A stretch of DNA of 37,339 nucleotides. It comes from an uncultured Methylophilaceae bacterium (GTDB taxonomy: Bacteria; Pseudomonadota; Gammaproteobacteria; Burkholderiales; Methylophilaceae). Numbering within the stretch: position 1 is the stretch's first letter; the number at the start of each line of letters is the position of its first letter. Of the stretch, positions 26,941 through 35,425 are shown one piece after another. The notes beneath the pieces are model-generated. The model was not told the DNA's origin. It did not search any database and was given only the letters and a program-made list of their open reading frames with translations. The stretch covers positions 1 through 37,339 of the forward strand of contig CAIWQV010000004.1 in the NCBI GenBank assembly GCA_903914945.1, read 5' to 3'. The position numbers and the translations under genes are program-made.

Positions 26941-27390
26941 CTAAATAGCATCAGCCCAACTGTTAGGTGTTTCGTACATGCGAATTTGTTTTATTTTAAG
27001 CTGGCCATTAAAGCGTTTATTCATTTCACCATTTAAAATTCTGTACGCTTCGGATGCCATATTTTCTGCTGTAGGAACAACAGGAAATATCACAGTTTTA
27101 TGACTTGGTAGCGTATTTAAAAAGTTTAAAATTTCCTTATCATCTTGAAAAACGATGAATGCGTGATCCCAAGGCTCCACCACTAAATCTTTAATGATTT
27201 GTTTCACATCAGAAAAATCTATCACCATACCAAAATCTGAACTTTTTCTATCGTCATGAATAGGTCCTGTTACAGTGACCTCGATAGCATAACGATGCCC
27301 ATGTAAATTTTTGCAATTACTTTTATGATTCGGTATACGATGCCCTGCATCAAATTCTAAGCGTGTTGTAATATCCATTTTATTAAGCAT
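26941..27390 (-). CDS. queD: 6-carboxy-5,6,7,8-tetrahydropterin synthase (QueD/PTPS family)
   Basis: This enzyme makes 6-carboxytetrahydropterin from dihydroneopterin triphosphate, an early step to queuosine in tRNA. The 149-residue protein keeps the zinc ligands H17, H30 and H32 (AGHRI, then LHGHRY), the catalytic Cys26 (NCKNLHGH) and the pterin-binding glutamate in PTAENMA. Start may be ATG at 27390 or, four codons in, ATG at 27378 (MDITTRLEFDAGH). Neither has a clear ribosome site. A late queuosine gene, queG, ends the window about 10 kb away. The same family includes 6-pyruvoyl-tetrahydropterin synthase, but the Cys-based motif and the queG presence favour QueD. Confidence 0.9.
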   Translation of the reverse strand: MLNKMDITTRLEFDAGHRIPNHKSNCKNLHGHRYAIEVTVTGPIHDDRKSSDFGMVIDFSDVKQIIKDLVVEPWDHAFIVFQDDKEILNFLNTLPSHKTVIFPVVPTAENMASEAYRILNGEMNKRFNGQLKIKQIRMYETPNSWADAI

Positions 27391-27441
27391 TAAGTCATCT
27401 AAATTAATGACATTTTACCATTGGTTGCTACTAAAAAGCTC

Positions 27442-28671
27442 TTATAGCCTCGCGATGCGCTGCAAAGCAGGAGGGTGAGAATCATAAAATGCTGAATATA
27501 AAGGATCGGGTGTTAAAGTTGATGCATTATCTCTATAAAGTTTCACTAATGACTCTTTAAGATATTTTGCACTTGAATGCATTTTTGCATAACGATCTGC
27601 TTCAAACTCATTTTGTCTTGAATAAAATGCCATGATTGGTCTTATGAAAAAAATAAAGGTAGGACCTACTAACATAAAGAGTAGCAAGGCATTTCCATTT
27701 GAAGGCTCAGTAATACCTAAGCCTTGATAAAACCATAATTGATCTTTTAGGTATCCTAGGATTCCAAGGCCAATAAAACTTACAACAAACATCATCACAA
27801 TTCTTTTCTTAACGTGATTATGATGAAAATGACCAAGCTCATGCGCTAATACAGCTTCAATTTCATTATGATTAAGACGTTCTAGTAAGGTATCGAAGAA
27901 TACAATACGTTTATTTTTACCAAAGCCAGTGAAATATGCATTGCCATGATTACTTCTAGCGGAACCATCCATCACAAATAATCCTTGGGATTTAAAGCCA
28001 CATTTTTTTAATAGTGCGATGATTTTACTTTTTAAAGTTTTATCCTTAAGAGGTAAAAATTTATTAAAAAATGGAGCAATCCATGTGGGGTAGATTGCAA
28101 GAATTAAAAGATTAAATCCGCTCCATACTGCCCAAAGATAAATCCACCAATATCCGCCCGCATTTTGAAGCATCCACAATGCAACAAACAAAATCGGGAG
28201 GCCGAGACATAAACCTAAAAGCATTTGTTTATAAAGATCTGAAAAAAATAGTTTTTTAGTCATTCGGTTAAAACCAAACACTTCATCAATATTGAATGTT
28301 TTGTAATAATTAAATGGCAGATCAATAAGACTACTTAAAAACATAACACTTAGTATGATTCCAACGTCTTTTAAAATGGGTGATGCAATGGGATCAAATA
28401 GGTGAGAGATCATACTGATCAATCCCCCCAAAGTAAGAACGAGAAGTACAAAAGCTTGAACAATAGTATCTTTTAAGCCTAGCTCACTTTTAGCGATGGC
28501 GTAATTTGCAGCTTTTTGATGATCTTTAAGAGTGATATTTTTTTTGAAGGCATCAGGTACTTTATTCTTATGCTGAGAGACAAAGTTGATATGTCTTCTT
28601 GCAAGCCATAGGTGAATGCCGGTACTTAAGGTAAGAACAGCAATAAAGGTGTTGCGTAGTATTTCGTCCAT
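27442..28671 (-). CDS. Ste24-type M48 membrane metalloprotease
   Basis: This is a 409-residue zinc metalloprotease embedded in the inner membrane. The zinc motif is HELGH (277-281) and the third ligand is E357 in NEFEADRYA. Several hydrophobic segments surround the motif (about 5-25, 65-90, 100-120, 150-195, 290-310 and 325-350). The layout and the phrase FNIDEVFGFNRMT match Ste24/CAAX-prenyl-protease-like proteins more closely than the shorter HtpX. Bacteria generally lack prenylated CAAX proteins, so its role is more likely quality control of membrane or envelope proteins. An AGAG ribosome site precedes the ATG. It is divergent from orn, with 100 bases between. Confidence 0.9.
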   Translation of the reverse strand: MDEILRNTFIAVLTLSTGIHLWLARRHINFVSQHKNKVPDAFKKNITLKDHQKAANYAIAKSELGLKDTIVQAFVLLVLTLGGLISMISHLFDPIASPILKDVGIILSVMFLSSLIDLPFNYYKTFNIDEVFGFNRMTKKLFFSDLYKQMLLGLCLGLPILFVALWMLQNAGGYWWIYLWAVWSGFNLLILAIYPTWIAPFFNKFLPLKDKTLKSKIIALLKKCGFKSQGLFVMDGSARSNHGNAYFTGFGKNKRIVFFDTLLERLNHNEIEAVLAHELGHFHHNHVKKRIVMMFVVSFIGLGILGYLKDQLWFYQGLGITEPSNGNALLLFMLVGPTFIFFIRPIMAFYSRQNEFEADRYAKMHSSAKYLKESLVKLYRDNASTLTPDPLYSAFYDSHPPALQRIARL

Positions 28672-28771
28672 AATGTCTCTGAATTAAGTTAATATTCTAG
28701 TATTCTGTACGAAAACAATCTTACGTTGTAGATTGTTTCAATCAATTAGTACTATTTTAATGGAAATCATG

Positions 28772-29320
28772 ATGAGCTCTTCGGACGATAATTTAATATG
28801 GCTTGATATGGAAATGAGCGGACTTAATACAGAGACTGATAAAGTTCTCGAGATTGCAACCGTTGTGACCGATCCGCATTTAAACATCATTGCAGAAGGC
28901 CCAGTTATTGTGATTCATCAAGCAGATGAAGTATTAAATGGTATGGACGCATGGAATCAGTCCACTCACTCTAAATCAGGATTGATTGAAAAAGTGAAGC
29001 AATCATCGTTTGATGAAGTTCACGCTTCAGAATTGACTATTGAGTTTCTAAAAAAACATATTGCACCAAATAAATCACCGATGTGTGGCAATTCAATTTG
29101 CCAAGATCGGCGTTTCATGGCAAAGCATATGCCCACTTTAGAAAGTTATTTTCATTACAGAAATCTAGATGTCAGTGTTTTTAAAGAGCTTGCTCGTCGA
29201 TGGAGACCTTCGCTATATCAAGGCTTTAAAAAAACAAGCAAACATGAAGCCTTGTCAGATATATATGATTCGATCGACGAGCTAAAATATTATCGCGAGC
29301 ATTTCTTAAAATTATCTTGA
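28772..29320 (+). CDS. orn: Oligoribonuclease
   Basis: This 3'-5' exoribonuclease finishes RNA decay by degrading very short oligonucleotides, including pGpG from cyclic di-GMP. I choose the ATG at 28772 (182 residues; E. coli Orn 181), since GGAA at 28762-28765 stands at the right distance and D12 and E14 ([11 protein letters not shown]) then take the E. coli numbers. Upstream in-frame ATG (28760, 28769) and TTG (28733) codons would give longer forms. Later DEDDh residues lie in [11 protein letters not shown] and [11 protein letters not shown]. The last bases overlap crcB by four (TTGA). Confidence 0.95.
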   Translation: MSSSDDNLIWLDMEMSGLNTETDKVLEIATVVTDPHLNIIAEGPVIVIHQADEVLNGMDAWNQSTHSKSGLIEKVKQSSFDEVHASELTIEFLKKHIAPNKSPMCGNSICQDRRFMAKHMPTLESYFHYRNLDVSVFKELARRWRPSLYQGFKKTSKHEALSDIYDSIDELKYYREHFLKLS

Positions 29321-29700
29321 AAAATTTTATATATATAGGTGTGGCAGCAGCTATAGGTGCATGGAGCCGATGGGGCTTAGGTATCTTATTAAATACCCTT
29401 CATCCAATATTTCCGATAGGCACTTTAACAGTCAATCTGTTAGGTGGATACTTAATGGGCGTATCGATGGGGGCTTTTGAATTCTTTAGTGACCTTAGTC
29501 CAGATTTAAAACTTATTATTAATATAGGTTTTTTAGGAGGTCTTACTACATTCTCTGCATTTACTGCCGAGATTTTTCAGTTATTGCAAAAGAATGAGCT
29601 CGTCGCCTCGCTCACCCTTATTGCGCTTCATGTTTTTGGATCAATTTTAATGGCTTATCTTGGTTGGCTATCTATAAGCTTTATTAAACAATCTATTTAG
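29317..29700 (+). CDS. crcB: Fluoride exporter CrcB/Fluc
   Basis: This is a small inner-membrane fluoride channel (127 residues) that works as an antiparallel dimer. Four hydrophobic segments are visible. The conserved features are GAWSRWGLG (14-22), [14 protein letters not shown] (35-48, pore Asn40) and GGLTTFSAF (74-82), the last being the channel signature. Start is TTG at 29317, overlapping the orn stop in TTGA, so it is translated by coupling to orn. There is no leader of its own and therefore no room for a fluoride riboswitch. It converges on rne with an 8-base overlap of the coding ends. Confidence 0.94.
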   Translation: MKNFIYIGVAAAIGAWSRWGLGILLNTLHPIFPIGTLTVNLLGGYLMGVSMGAFEFFSDLSPDLKLIINIGFLGGLTTFSAFTAEIFQLLQKNELVASLTLIALHVFGSILMAYLGWLSISFIKQSI

Positions 29701-32032
29701 CAGGCTTTTTCTTAGCAGCCTTTGTTTCAACCATTACGATAGGTTCATCTTTAGCTTTTTCTTTCTTTTGCCAAGCAGCTGTTTTCTTCGGCGCTATTTT
29801 TTTTGGTTTTTCTTCTATTTCTTTTTTAGCCTTAGGTTTTGATTTAGCTTTTGTTTCAACAAGCTCAAGACCGATTGCCTTTAGATCAACTGGTTTTTCT
29901 TCTACTTTTTTTCTAGGCTTGGGAGGAGCAGGTTTTTTGGATGCTTCCACTGGCTTAGACTCTGTTCTATTTTCCTGAGGTGCTCTAACTTCAGGAACAG
30001 GCTTATTTAAAATTGGTGCATCTTGAGATGCTAAAGCTTTTTTCTCGAAATCATTTGGACCTTGATTAGATCTCGCTCCACGGTCTTTATTGAAACGACC
30101 ACGATTATTGTTTCGACCACGTCTATTATTATCTTGATTAGGTCGTGCATCAGCCGGATTTGTTTTTTCTGAAGGTAAGGTTGCATCTGTTTCAGAAGAC
30201 TGAGCCTCTCCTTGTGGCTTTTTATTGTTATTATGCGGCTGCTTAAATTTTTGATGGCGATTATTACGTCCTCGATTATTATTTTGCGGACGTGGACGAT
30301 TATTTTCTTTTGTTTCAGAAACCTCTAATTTTTCTTCATTAGGATTTACAGTATTTTCATCATCACCAGCAATAAGATTTTTAAAGAATCCAAATAATGT
30401 TTTATTTGGTTTTCCTGATCCTGACGGAGCAGGAGTATCAGGAACGATACCCTTTACTAAAGGCTCTTGTTTTGGCTCATTAGAGACTTGTTTATAATTT
30501 AAAACTTGATTACCTTCGTTAAGTGACTCCATCATTTCGTAGCTTGCCTTCGTTTGGCTTGAAACATCATCATGTTTTGAGCTTGAAATTGAATAATTTG
30601 GAGATTCAAGATGTTTGTTAGGAATTAATATAATTTCAACTTTTAAGCGTTGTTCAAGACTGAATATATCTGAACGTTTTTCATTTAGAAGGAATGTAGC
30701 GACTTCAATAGGCAATTGAGCTGAAATAGTTGCATTATGTTCTTTCATGGCTTCTTCTTGAATCATACGAAGAATATGTAATGCCGATGATTGAATATCT
30801 CTAATTGAGCCGGTGCCATTACATTTAGTACATATGCTATTACTTGATTCGCCAATACTTGGACGAAGTCTTTGACGAGAAAGCTCAAGCAACCCAAAAC
30901 GTGAAATTTTTCCTGTTTGGACACGTGCGCGATCATGATGAAGCGCATCTCTAAATCGACTTTCAACTTCACGTTGATTTTTTTGGCTTTCCATATCAAT
31001 AAAGTCAATCACAACGAGACCGCCTAAGTCGCGCAGTCTTAATTGTTTAGCCACTTCTTCAGCCGCTTCAATATTAGTATTAAATGCTGTGTGTTCAATA
31101 TCACTTCCTTTGGTTGCTCTTGATGAGTTCACATCGATAGAAACAAGAGCTTCTGTATGATCGATCACAATAGCGCCACCGGAAGGCAATCTCACCTCCC
31201 TTGAAAAAGCAGATTCAATTTGATGTTCAATTTGGAAGCGAGAGAATAAAGAAACTTCATCTTCGTAGAGTTTTACGCGATCTACATAATTTGGCATCAC
31301 ATGATTCATAAATTGTGTAGCTTGATCATAAATCTCTTGAGTATCAATGAGAATTTCACCTATCTCAGGATGAAAATAGTCTCTGATGGCACGAATAACA
31401 AGATTACCTTCTTGATAGATGAGGAACGCACCTGATTGCCCTTGTGATGCTTCTTCAATCGCAGTCCACAATTGTTTTAGATAATTTAAATCCCATTGCA
31501 GCTCTTCAAGAGACGAACCTACACCTGCTGTTCGACCAATCACGCTCATGCCTTCTGGGATATCTAAGTTTGAAATATGGTCGCGGAATTCATTACGCTC
31601 TTCGCCTTCAACACGTCTTGAAACGCCTCCACCATCTGGATTGTTGGGCATTAATACGATATATCGTCCTGCAAGAGAAAGGTAGCTTGAAAGCGCGGCA
31701 CCTTTGTTGCCTCGTTCTTCTTTTGTGACTTGAACGATAATTTCTTGACCTTCTTCAATCACATCTTGAATGCGAGGACGGTTTTGAGTTGTGTCTTTAA
31801 AGTATTGCGGTGAAATTTCTTTGAAAGGAAGGAAGCCATGACGCTCTGTGCCATAGTTTACAAAAGCAGCTTCAAGTGAAGGTTCTACACGAGTCACAAT
31901 GCCTTTATAAATGTTACTTTTCTTTAAAGCGCGACTTCCGCGTTCAATATCAAGATCGATTAATTTTTGACCATCTACAATCGCAACTCGCAATTCTTCT
32001 GATTGGGTTGCATTAAAAAGCATACGTTTCAT
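29693..32032 (-). CDS. rne: Ribonuclease E
   Basis: This is the main endoribonuclease for mRNA decay and rRNA/tRNA maturation. The 779-residue protein has the full catalytic half: an S1 domain (about 35-120), 5'-sensor and RNase H-like parts, and the DNase I-like site with D300 (VSIDVNSSRATKG) and D343 (VVIDFIDM), 43 apart as in E. coli. The Zn-link is CTKC (401-404), followed by the small domain to about 490. The C-terminal part (about 520-779) is low-complexity, rich in N, R, G, P, K and E (for example NNRGRNNRH), and should be disordered RNA-binding or scaffold sequence. It is shorter than the E. coli tail (1061 residues in total). A good AGGAG ribosome site lies in a hairpin. The tail end overlaps crcB. 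Confidence 0.95.
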   Translation of the reverse strand: MKRMLFNATQSEELRVAIVDGQKLIDLDIERGSRALKKSNIYKGIVTRVEPSLEAAFVNYGTERHGFLPFKEISPQYFKDTTQNRPRIQDVIEEGQEIIVQVTKEERGNKGAALSSYLSLAGRYIVLMPNNPDGGGVSRRVEGEERNEFRDHISNLDIPEGMSVIGRTAGVGSSLEELQWDLNYLKQLWTAIEEASQGQSGAFLIYQEGNLVIRAIRDYFHPEIGEILIDTQEIYDQATQFMNHVMPNYVDRVKLYEDEVSLFSRFQIEHQIESAFSREVRLPSGGAIVIDHTEALVSIDVNSSRATKGSDIEHTAFNTNIEAAEEVAKQLRLRDLGGLVVIDFIDMESQKNQREVESRFRDALHHDRARVQTGKISRFGLLELSRQRLRPSIGESSNSICTKCNGTGSIRDIQSSALHILRMIQEEAMKEHNATISAQLPIEVATFLLNEKRSDIFSLEQRLKVEIILIPNKHLESPNYSISSSKHDDVSSQTKASYEMMESLNEGNQVLNYKQVSNEPKQEPLVKGIVPDTPAPSGSGKPNKTLFGFFKNLIAGDDENTVNPNEEKLEVSETKENNRPRPQNNNRGRNNRHQKFKQPHNNNKKPQGEAQSSETDATLPSEKTNPADARPNQDNNRRGRNNNRGRFNKDRGARSNQGPNDFEKKALASQDAPILNKPVPEVRAPQENRTESKPVEASKKPAPPKPRKKVEEKPVDLKAIGLELVETKAKSKPKAKKEIEEKPKKIAPKKTAAWQKKEKAKDEPIVMVETKAAKKKPAK

Positions 32033-32423
32033 TATCTAAAACTCCTACAAGTAGGTTTTAAGATAAAGAATGTATTTCAGCTGTTCAGGTGCACAACTAA
32101 CCATGGAAAAGGTTAGCGTTCCTTAAGTTAAAACTTTTTTATCAAAAAGTTTTTTTAATCTATTTACTTAAACACAAATCTTATTTGTAAGATTGTTGAG
32201 CAATATATTTATTATTCTTTGTTATGAACATGTGCAATAAAACTAAAATATTCTTTAAATTTTTAAACCTTGTTTCAAGGCCGCTACTCAAAATAAGGCG
32301 AGCGGAAAAAGCCATAGTAATTTGTTGTCACGGTATAATTCAGCTTAAATTATCTCTTTAATTCAATTGATTAAGAGCGTCTGAACACACCTAGTATAGG
32401 GTATAAATCCAATTAAACAAAAT
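32033..32423. other. Shared upstream region of divergent rne and rluC (likely long rne leader)
   Basis: No gene is seen in these 391 bases. There are several hairpins: 32038-32059 over the rne ribosome site, 32131-32152 (9-bp AU stem), 32177-32194 (7-bp stem, loop TTTG) and 32268-32280 (CCTTG/CAAGG), plus CCGCT/AGCGG arms at 32281-32285 and 32301-32305. Such structures suit a long structured rne 5' leader like the autoregulatory one of E. coli, although I see no sequence match to it. On the plus strand a TATAAT stands at 32334-32339 without a good -35. Confidence 0.45.
32038..32059 (-). promoter_or_regulatory. Hairpin masking the rne ribosome-binding site
   Basis: In the rne mRNA, CCUA-CUUG-UAGG (32055-32044) forms a short stem with a CUUG tetraloop. 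Flanking AAAA and UUUU can add four pairs past a small bulge. The AGGAG Shine-Dalgarno (32046-32042) overlaps the 3' arm. The fold could limit translation initiation. Confidence 0.45.
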
Positions 32424-33413
32424 ATGGCTCAAAATACAAACCTTAAAAATATTTTTTCTGATGAAAAAGCTACATTTGTTGTGGTGGATGAAGCAAGCGA
32501 GACACAAAAAATCGATAATTTCCTCTTAAAAATTTTAAAAAATGTGCCTAAAAGCCACATTTATAAAATTCTTCGAAGTGGTGAGGTGAGGGTGAATAAA
32601 AAGCGAGTCGACACTTCTTATCGTCTCAAGATAGATGATCAAGTAAGAATCCCTCCCATCGCTATTGAAACAGAGAGAACCCCGCACATTATTGAGCCTA
32701 AGCAACAACAAACAGCCTGGCTAGATACAAATATTATTTTCGAAGATGATGCGTTATTGGCGATTAATAAACCCAGTGGTTACGCAGTTCATGGTGGAAG
32801 TGGCCTTAATTTTGGCGTTATAGAATTGATTCGTCACGCAAGACCAAAAGCTAAGTTTTTAGAGCTTGTTCATCGTATTGATCGAGAGACTTCAGGGATT
32901 TTATTGATTGCTAAAAAGCGTTCAGCCCTAGTGAATATGCACGATATGATGCGACATAATCGTATTGAAAAAAAATATACTATGATGGTCGAGGGCGAAT
33001 GGACAGAGCCTAAAAAAACAGTCGAACTCATGCTAAAGAAAACCTTCACACAAGGCGGTGAGAGGCGTGTCAATGTGACTGATGAAGATGATGACAGTCA
33101 GAATCAAATGAGTAAAACAATCTTTTACTTAAAGAAGTCTTTAGGCCCATATTCTCTCCTCGAGGCAAAGCTTATTACCGGAAGAACCCATCAATTAAGA
33201 GTTCAGCTTGCCCATTTAGGATTTCCTATATTAGGTGACGACAAATACGGCGACTTTTCATTAAACAAAACGCTGCAAAAAAAAGGCTTAAAACGCATGT
33301 TTCTGCATGCTTTTTCTATGAAACTGAAGCATCCATTGACTGATGAGCTATTGGAATTAAAAGCACCTTTGCCACGCGAGCTCGATGCATTTTTAAGTCA
33401 GCAAGCTTTATGA
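32424..33413 (+). CDS. rluC: 23S rRNA pseudouridine synthase RluC
   Basis: This enzyme makes pseudouridines at positions 955, 2504 and 2580 (E. coli numbering) of 23S rRNA. The 329-residue protein has an N-terminal S4 RNA-binding domain (about 28-78, HIYKILRSGEVRVNKKRV). The RluA-type catalytic domain has D153 in the motif HRIDRETSG, preceded by INKPSGYAVHGG and followed by GRTHQLRVQLAHLG. The divergent pairing with rne and the GGSG loop after INKPSG favour RluC over RluD or RluA. The start is ATG at 32424; no strong ribosome site is seen. It overlaps the HAD phosphatase gene by four bases, opening a four-gene plus-strand operon. Confidence 0.93.
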   Translation: MAQNTNLKNIFSDEKATFVVVDEASETQKIDNFLLKILKNVPKSHIYKILRSGEVRVNKKRVDTSYRLKIDDQVRIPPIAIETERTPHIIEPKQQQTAWLDTNIIFEDDALLAINKPSGYAVHGGSGLNFGVIELIRHARPKAKFLELVHRIDRETSGILLIAKKRSALVNMHDMMRHNRIEKKYTMMVEGEWTEPKKTVELMLKKTFTQGGERRVNVTDEDDDSQNQMSKTIFYLKKSLGPYSLLEAKLITGRTHQLRVQLAHLGFPILGDDKYGDFSLNKTLQKKGLKRMFLHAFSMKLKHPLTDELLELKAPLPRELDAFLSQQAL

Positions 33414-34063
33414 AATCGCCACGTTTTGATCTAGTGATTCTTGACTGGGACGGCACTGTCGCTGATTCAACCGGTATCATCGTTGATGCTGTTATTTCAG
33501 CAGCTGAAGGGGCAGGCGTGATTGCACCGCCCAGGACTTTAATCTTAAAAACCCTAGGGCTCGGTTTAAATCAATTATTACTTAAATTATTCCCTCATTT
33601 ATCTTCTGAGTTATTGGAAAAAGTGGCTGAAGGTTATCGTTCGCATTATCATGCAAATGAAGGTAATTCATATCTTTTTGATGGTGTAAAAGAGGGCATC
33701 GAGCGACTTTATCAACATAAATGCAAGCTCGCCGTTGCAACCGGAAAAAGTAGAAAAGGCCTTAAGTTTGCATTACAATATACTGATTTAAATAGATATT
33801 TTTTAAGTACTAAAACTGTAGACGAGTGCTTTTCTAAACCTCACCCCCATATGGTTGAAGCTATATTAGAAGAAACGCAGATTCCAGCTAGCCGAGCTGT
33901 GATTGTGGGTGATACCCACTATGATCTTGAAATGGGAAAGAATGCTCACATTCAATCCATTGCCGTCACTTATGGCGCACAACCAAAAGATGTATTGATG
34001 AGTTTTGAGCCTTTAGCCTGTTTTGATTCATTTAAAGAAGTCGTAGATTTCTTGCTGTCATGA
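33410..34063 (+). CDS. HAD-family phosphatase (phosphoglycolate phosphatase-like)
   Basis: This is a 217-residue haloacid-dehalogenase hydrolase. The nucleophile Asp12 and acid Asp14 are in LDWDGTVADS. Motif II is VATGKS (about 109-114), the motif III lysine is in SKPHPHM, and motif IV is VGDTHYDLEMG. A helical cap lies between motifs I and II, as in Gph-like enzymes. The natural substrate is uncertain: phosphoglycolate and other small phosphosugars are the family's usual ones. It overlaps rluC at its start and the Rieske gene at its end, by four bases each. A HAD gene next to rluC is common in betaproteobacteria. Confidence 0.88.
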   Translation: MKSPRFDLVILDWDGTVADSTGIIVDAVISAAEGAGVIAPPRTLILKTLGLGLNQLLLKLFPHLSSELLEKVAEGYRSHYHANEGNSYLFDGVKEGIERLYQHKCKLAVATGKSRKGLKFALQYTDLNRYFLSTKTVDECFSKPHPHMVEAILEETQIPASRAVIVGDTHYDLEMGKNAHIQSIAVTYGAQPKDVLMSFEPLACFDSFKEVVDFLLS

Positions 34064-34407
34064 ATGCAAACGTTAAGATTGAAATAGATAAGCAAGCCTT
34101 TTCAGGGAGCAGCTCAACTGTGCGATTTGAATATCAAACACAAAATGCTAAGCAGTCTGGCTTTGTAGTTTTTTTTGAAGGTGAATATTATGCGTATTTG
34201 AATCAATGTAAGCACATGCCCATTGAGCTCGATTACAAGCCCAATGAATTTATGGATGATGAAAAGCAATGGATTGTTTGTTCGACACATGGTGCCATTT
34301 ACCATCCAGCATCCGGAGAATGTATTTCAGGGCCCTGTCGTGGCGAAACATTACAAAAATTAAATGTAACCGAATCAAACGATGTATTATGGATTGAAAC
34401 TTTTTAA
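34060..34407 (+). CDS. Small Rieske [2Fe-2S] protein
   Basis: This is a 115-residue single-domain Rieske protein. The cluster ligands are C50 and H52 (QCKHMP) and C74 and H77 (VCSTHGAIYHP), followed by GECISGPCRGETL, the typical loop after the second ligand pair. There is no signal peptide or membrane helix, so it is cytoplasmic and unlike the bc1 Rieske subunit. It also lacks any fused oxygenase domain, and no reductase or oxygenase partner is in the window. It lies between a HAD phosphatase (four-base overlap) and sppA (21-base gap). Its role is unknown. A ferredoxin-type electron carrier is the simplest reading. Confidence 0.88.
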   Translation: MNANVKIEIDKQAFSGSSSTVRFEYQTQNAKQSGFVVFFEGEYYAYLNQCKHMPIELDYKPNEFMDDEKQWIVCSTHGAIYHPASGECISGPCRGETLQKLNVTESNDVLWIETF

Positions 34408-34428
34408 AGTATTTATGGGGTTAAGTAA

Positions 34429-35403
34429 ATGGCAATTAGAAAAAAAATAGAAAAGAAAACAAATGTGCACTGGGAAAGAGAGGCACTAGAAAAGATTGCG
34501 CTTTCAGCTTTAGGTGAGCAAAGAATTGCAAGGCGTTGGGGCATTTTTTTCAAATCAATTACATTTTTTTATCTCTTTGTACTCTTATTTTTGGCCTTTG
34601 GAGTCATGCACACGAAAGGCGGCTCTGGAAGTCATACAGCATTGATTGAAATTAATGGCGTCATTGGCGAAAAAGATGAAGTGAATGCAAAAGATTTTTT
34701 TGAAAGCATACAAAGGGCTTATGAAAGCCGTGGGACAAAAGGCATTGTTTTAAAAATCAATAGTCCTGGAGGTAGTCCAGTTCAAGCTGGCATGATCAAT
34801 GATGAAATTAAACGTCAGAAGAAATTGCATCCGCATATTCCAGTCTACGCAGTAGTCGAAGATATTTGTGCTTCAGGTGGTTATTATATTGCTGTAGCTG
34901 CGGATGAAATTTTCGTCGACAAGGCCAGTATCGTGGGCTCTATTGGCGTTCTTATGGATGGCTTTGGTTTTACAGACACCATGAGAAAAGTCGGCGTGGA
35001 AAGAAGGCTTATGACAGCAGGTTCAAATAAAGCAATGCTCGATCCTTTTTCTCCAGTGAATCCTAAACAGCAAGCCTTTGTTCAAGACATGCTGAATGAG
35101 GTACATCAACAATTTATTAAAGTCGTTAAAGATGGCCGAGGAAGCCGCCTCAAAGAATCTCCGGAAATGTTCACTGGACTTTTTTGGAATGGTGAAGCGG
35201 CTGTGAAATTAGGTTTGGCTGATAGTTTCGGTAACTATGATTATGTTGCAAGAGAGATTATTAAAGCTGAAGAGATAGTTGATTTTACGACTTATGAAGG
35301 TTTTGCTGATCGATTTGCACGAAAATTTGGCGCCAGTTTTGGCTCTTCCATGAACGAGTCATTGCGCACGGCTATATTAAAACAAACGTTAATTATTAAA
35401 TAA
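34429..35403 (+). CDS. sppA: Signal peptide peptidase SppA, short (36K) type
   Basis: This inner-membrane serine protease of family S49 degrades leftover signal peptides. The 324-residue form has one membrane segment (about 42-60) and a single protease domain, like Bacillus SppA and about half the E. coli enzyme. The Ser-Lys dyad is visible as S149 (ICASGGYYIA) and K201 (GSNKAMLDPF), 52 residues apart as in Bacillus subtilis (S147/K199). INSPGGSPVQAG (110-121) and GSIGVLMDGFGF (170-181) are family motifs. It is the last gene of the rluC operon, with a GGGG-type ribosome site, and converges on pgi. Confidence 0.94.
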   Translation: MAIRKKIEKKTNVHWEREALEKIALSALGEQRIARRWGIFFKSITFFYLFVLLFLAFGVMHTKGGSGSHTALIEINGVIGEKDEVNAKDFFESIQRAYESRGTKGIVLKINSPGGSPVQAGMINDEIKRQKKLHPHIPVYAVVEDICASGGYYIAVAADEIFVDKASIVGSIGVLMDGFGFTDTMRKVGVERRLMTAGSNKAMLDPFSPVNPKQQAFVQDMLNEVHQQFIKVVKDGRGSRLKESPEMFTGLFWNGEAAVKLGLADSFGNYDYVAREIIKAEEIVDFTTYEGFADRFARKFGASFGSSMNESLRTAILKQTLIIK

Positions 35404-35425
35404 AATCAATAACTTATTTATTTTT
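35397..35425. terminator. Weak AU-rich hairpin between convergent sppA and pgi
   Basis: TAAATAA (35397-35403) pairs with TTATTTA (35414-35420) around a 10-base loop, followed by TTTTT on the plus strand. The stem has only A-U pairs, so it is at best a weak terminator of sppA. I see no better one in the 10-base gap between the genes. Confidence 0.3.

Noticed and set aside
29250-29330. Fluoride riboswitch before crcB
   Set aside because: crcB begins inside the orn stop codon, so there is no leader for one.
32131-32157. AAACTTTTT / AAAAAGTTT with a T run as a plus-strand terminator
   Set aside because: The stem is nearly all A-U and no plus-strand gene precedes it. It lies in the rne leader.
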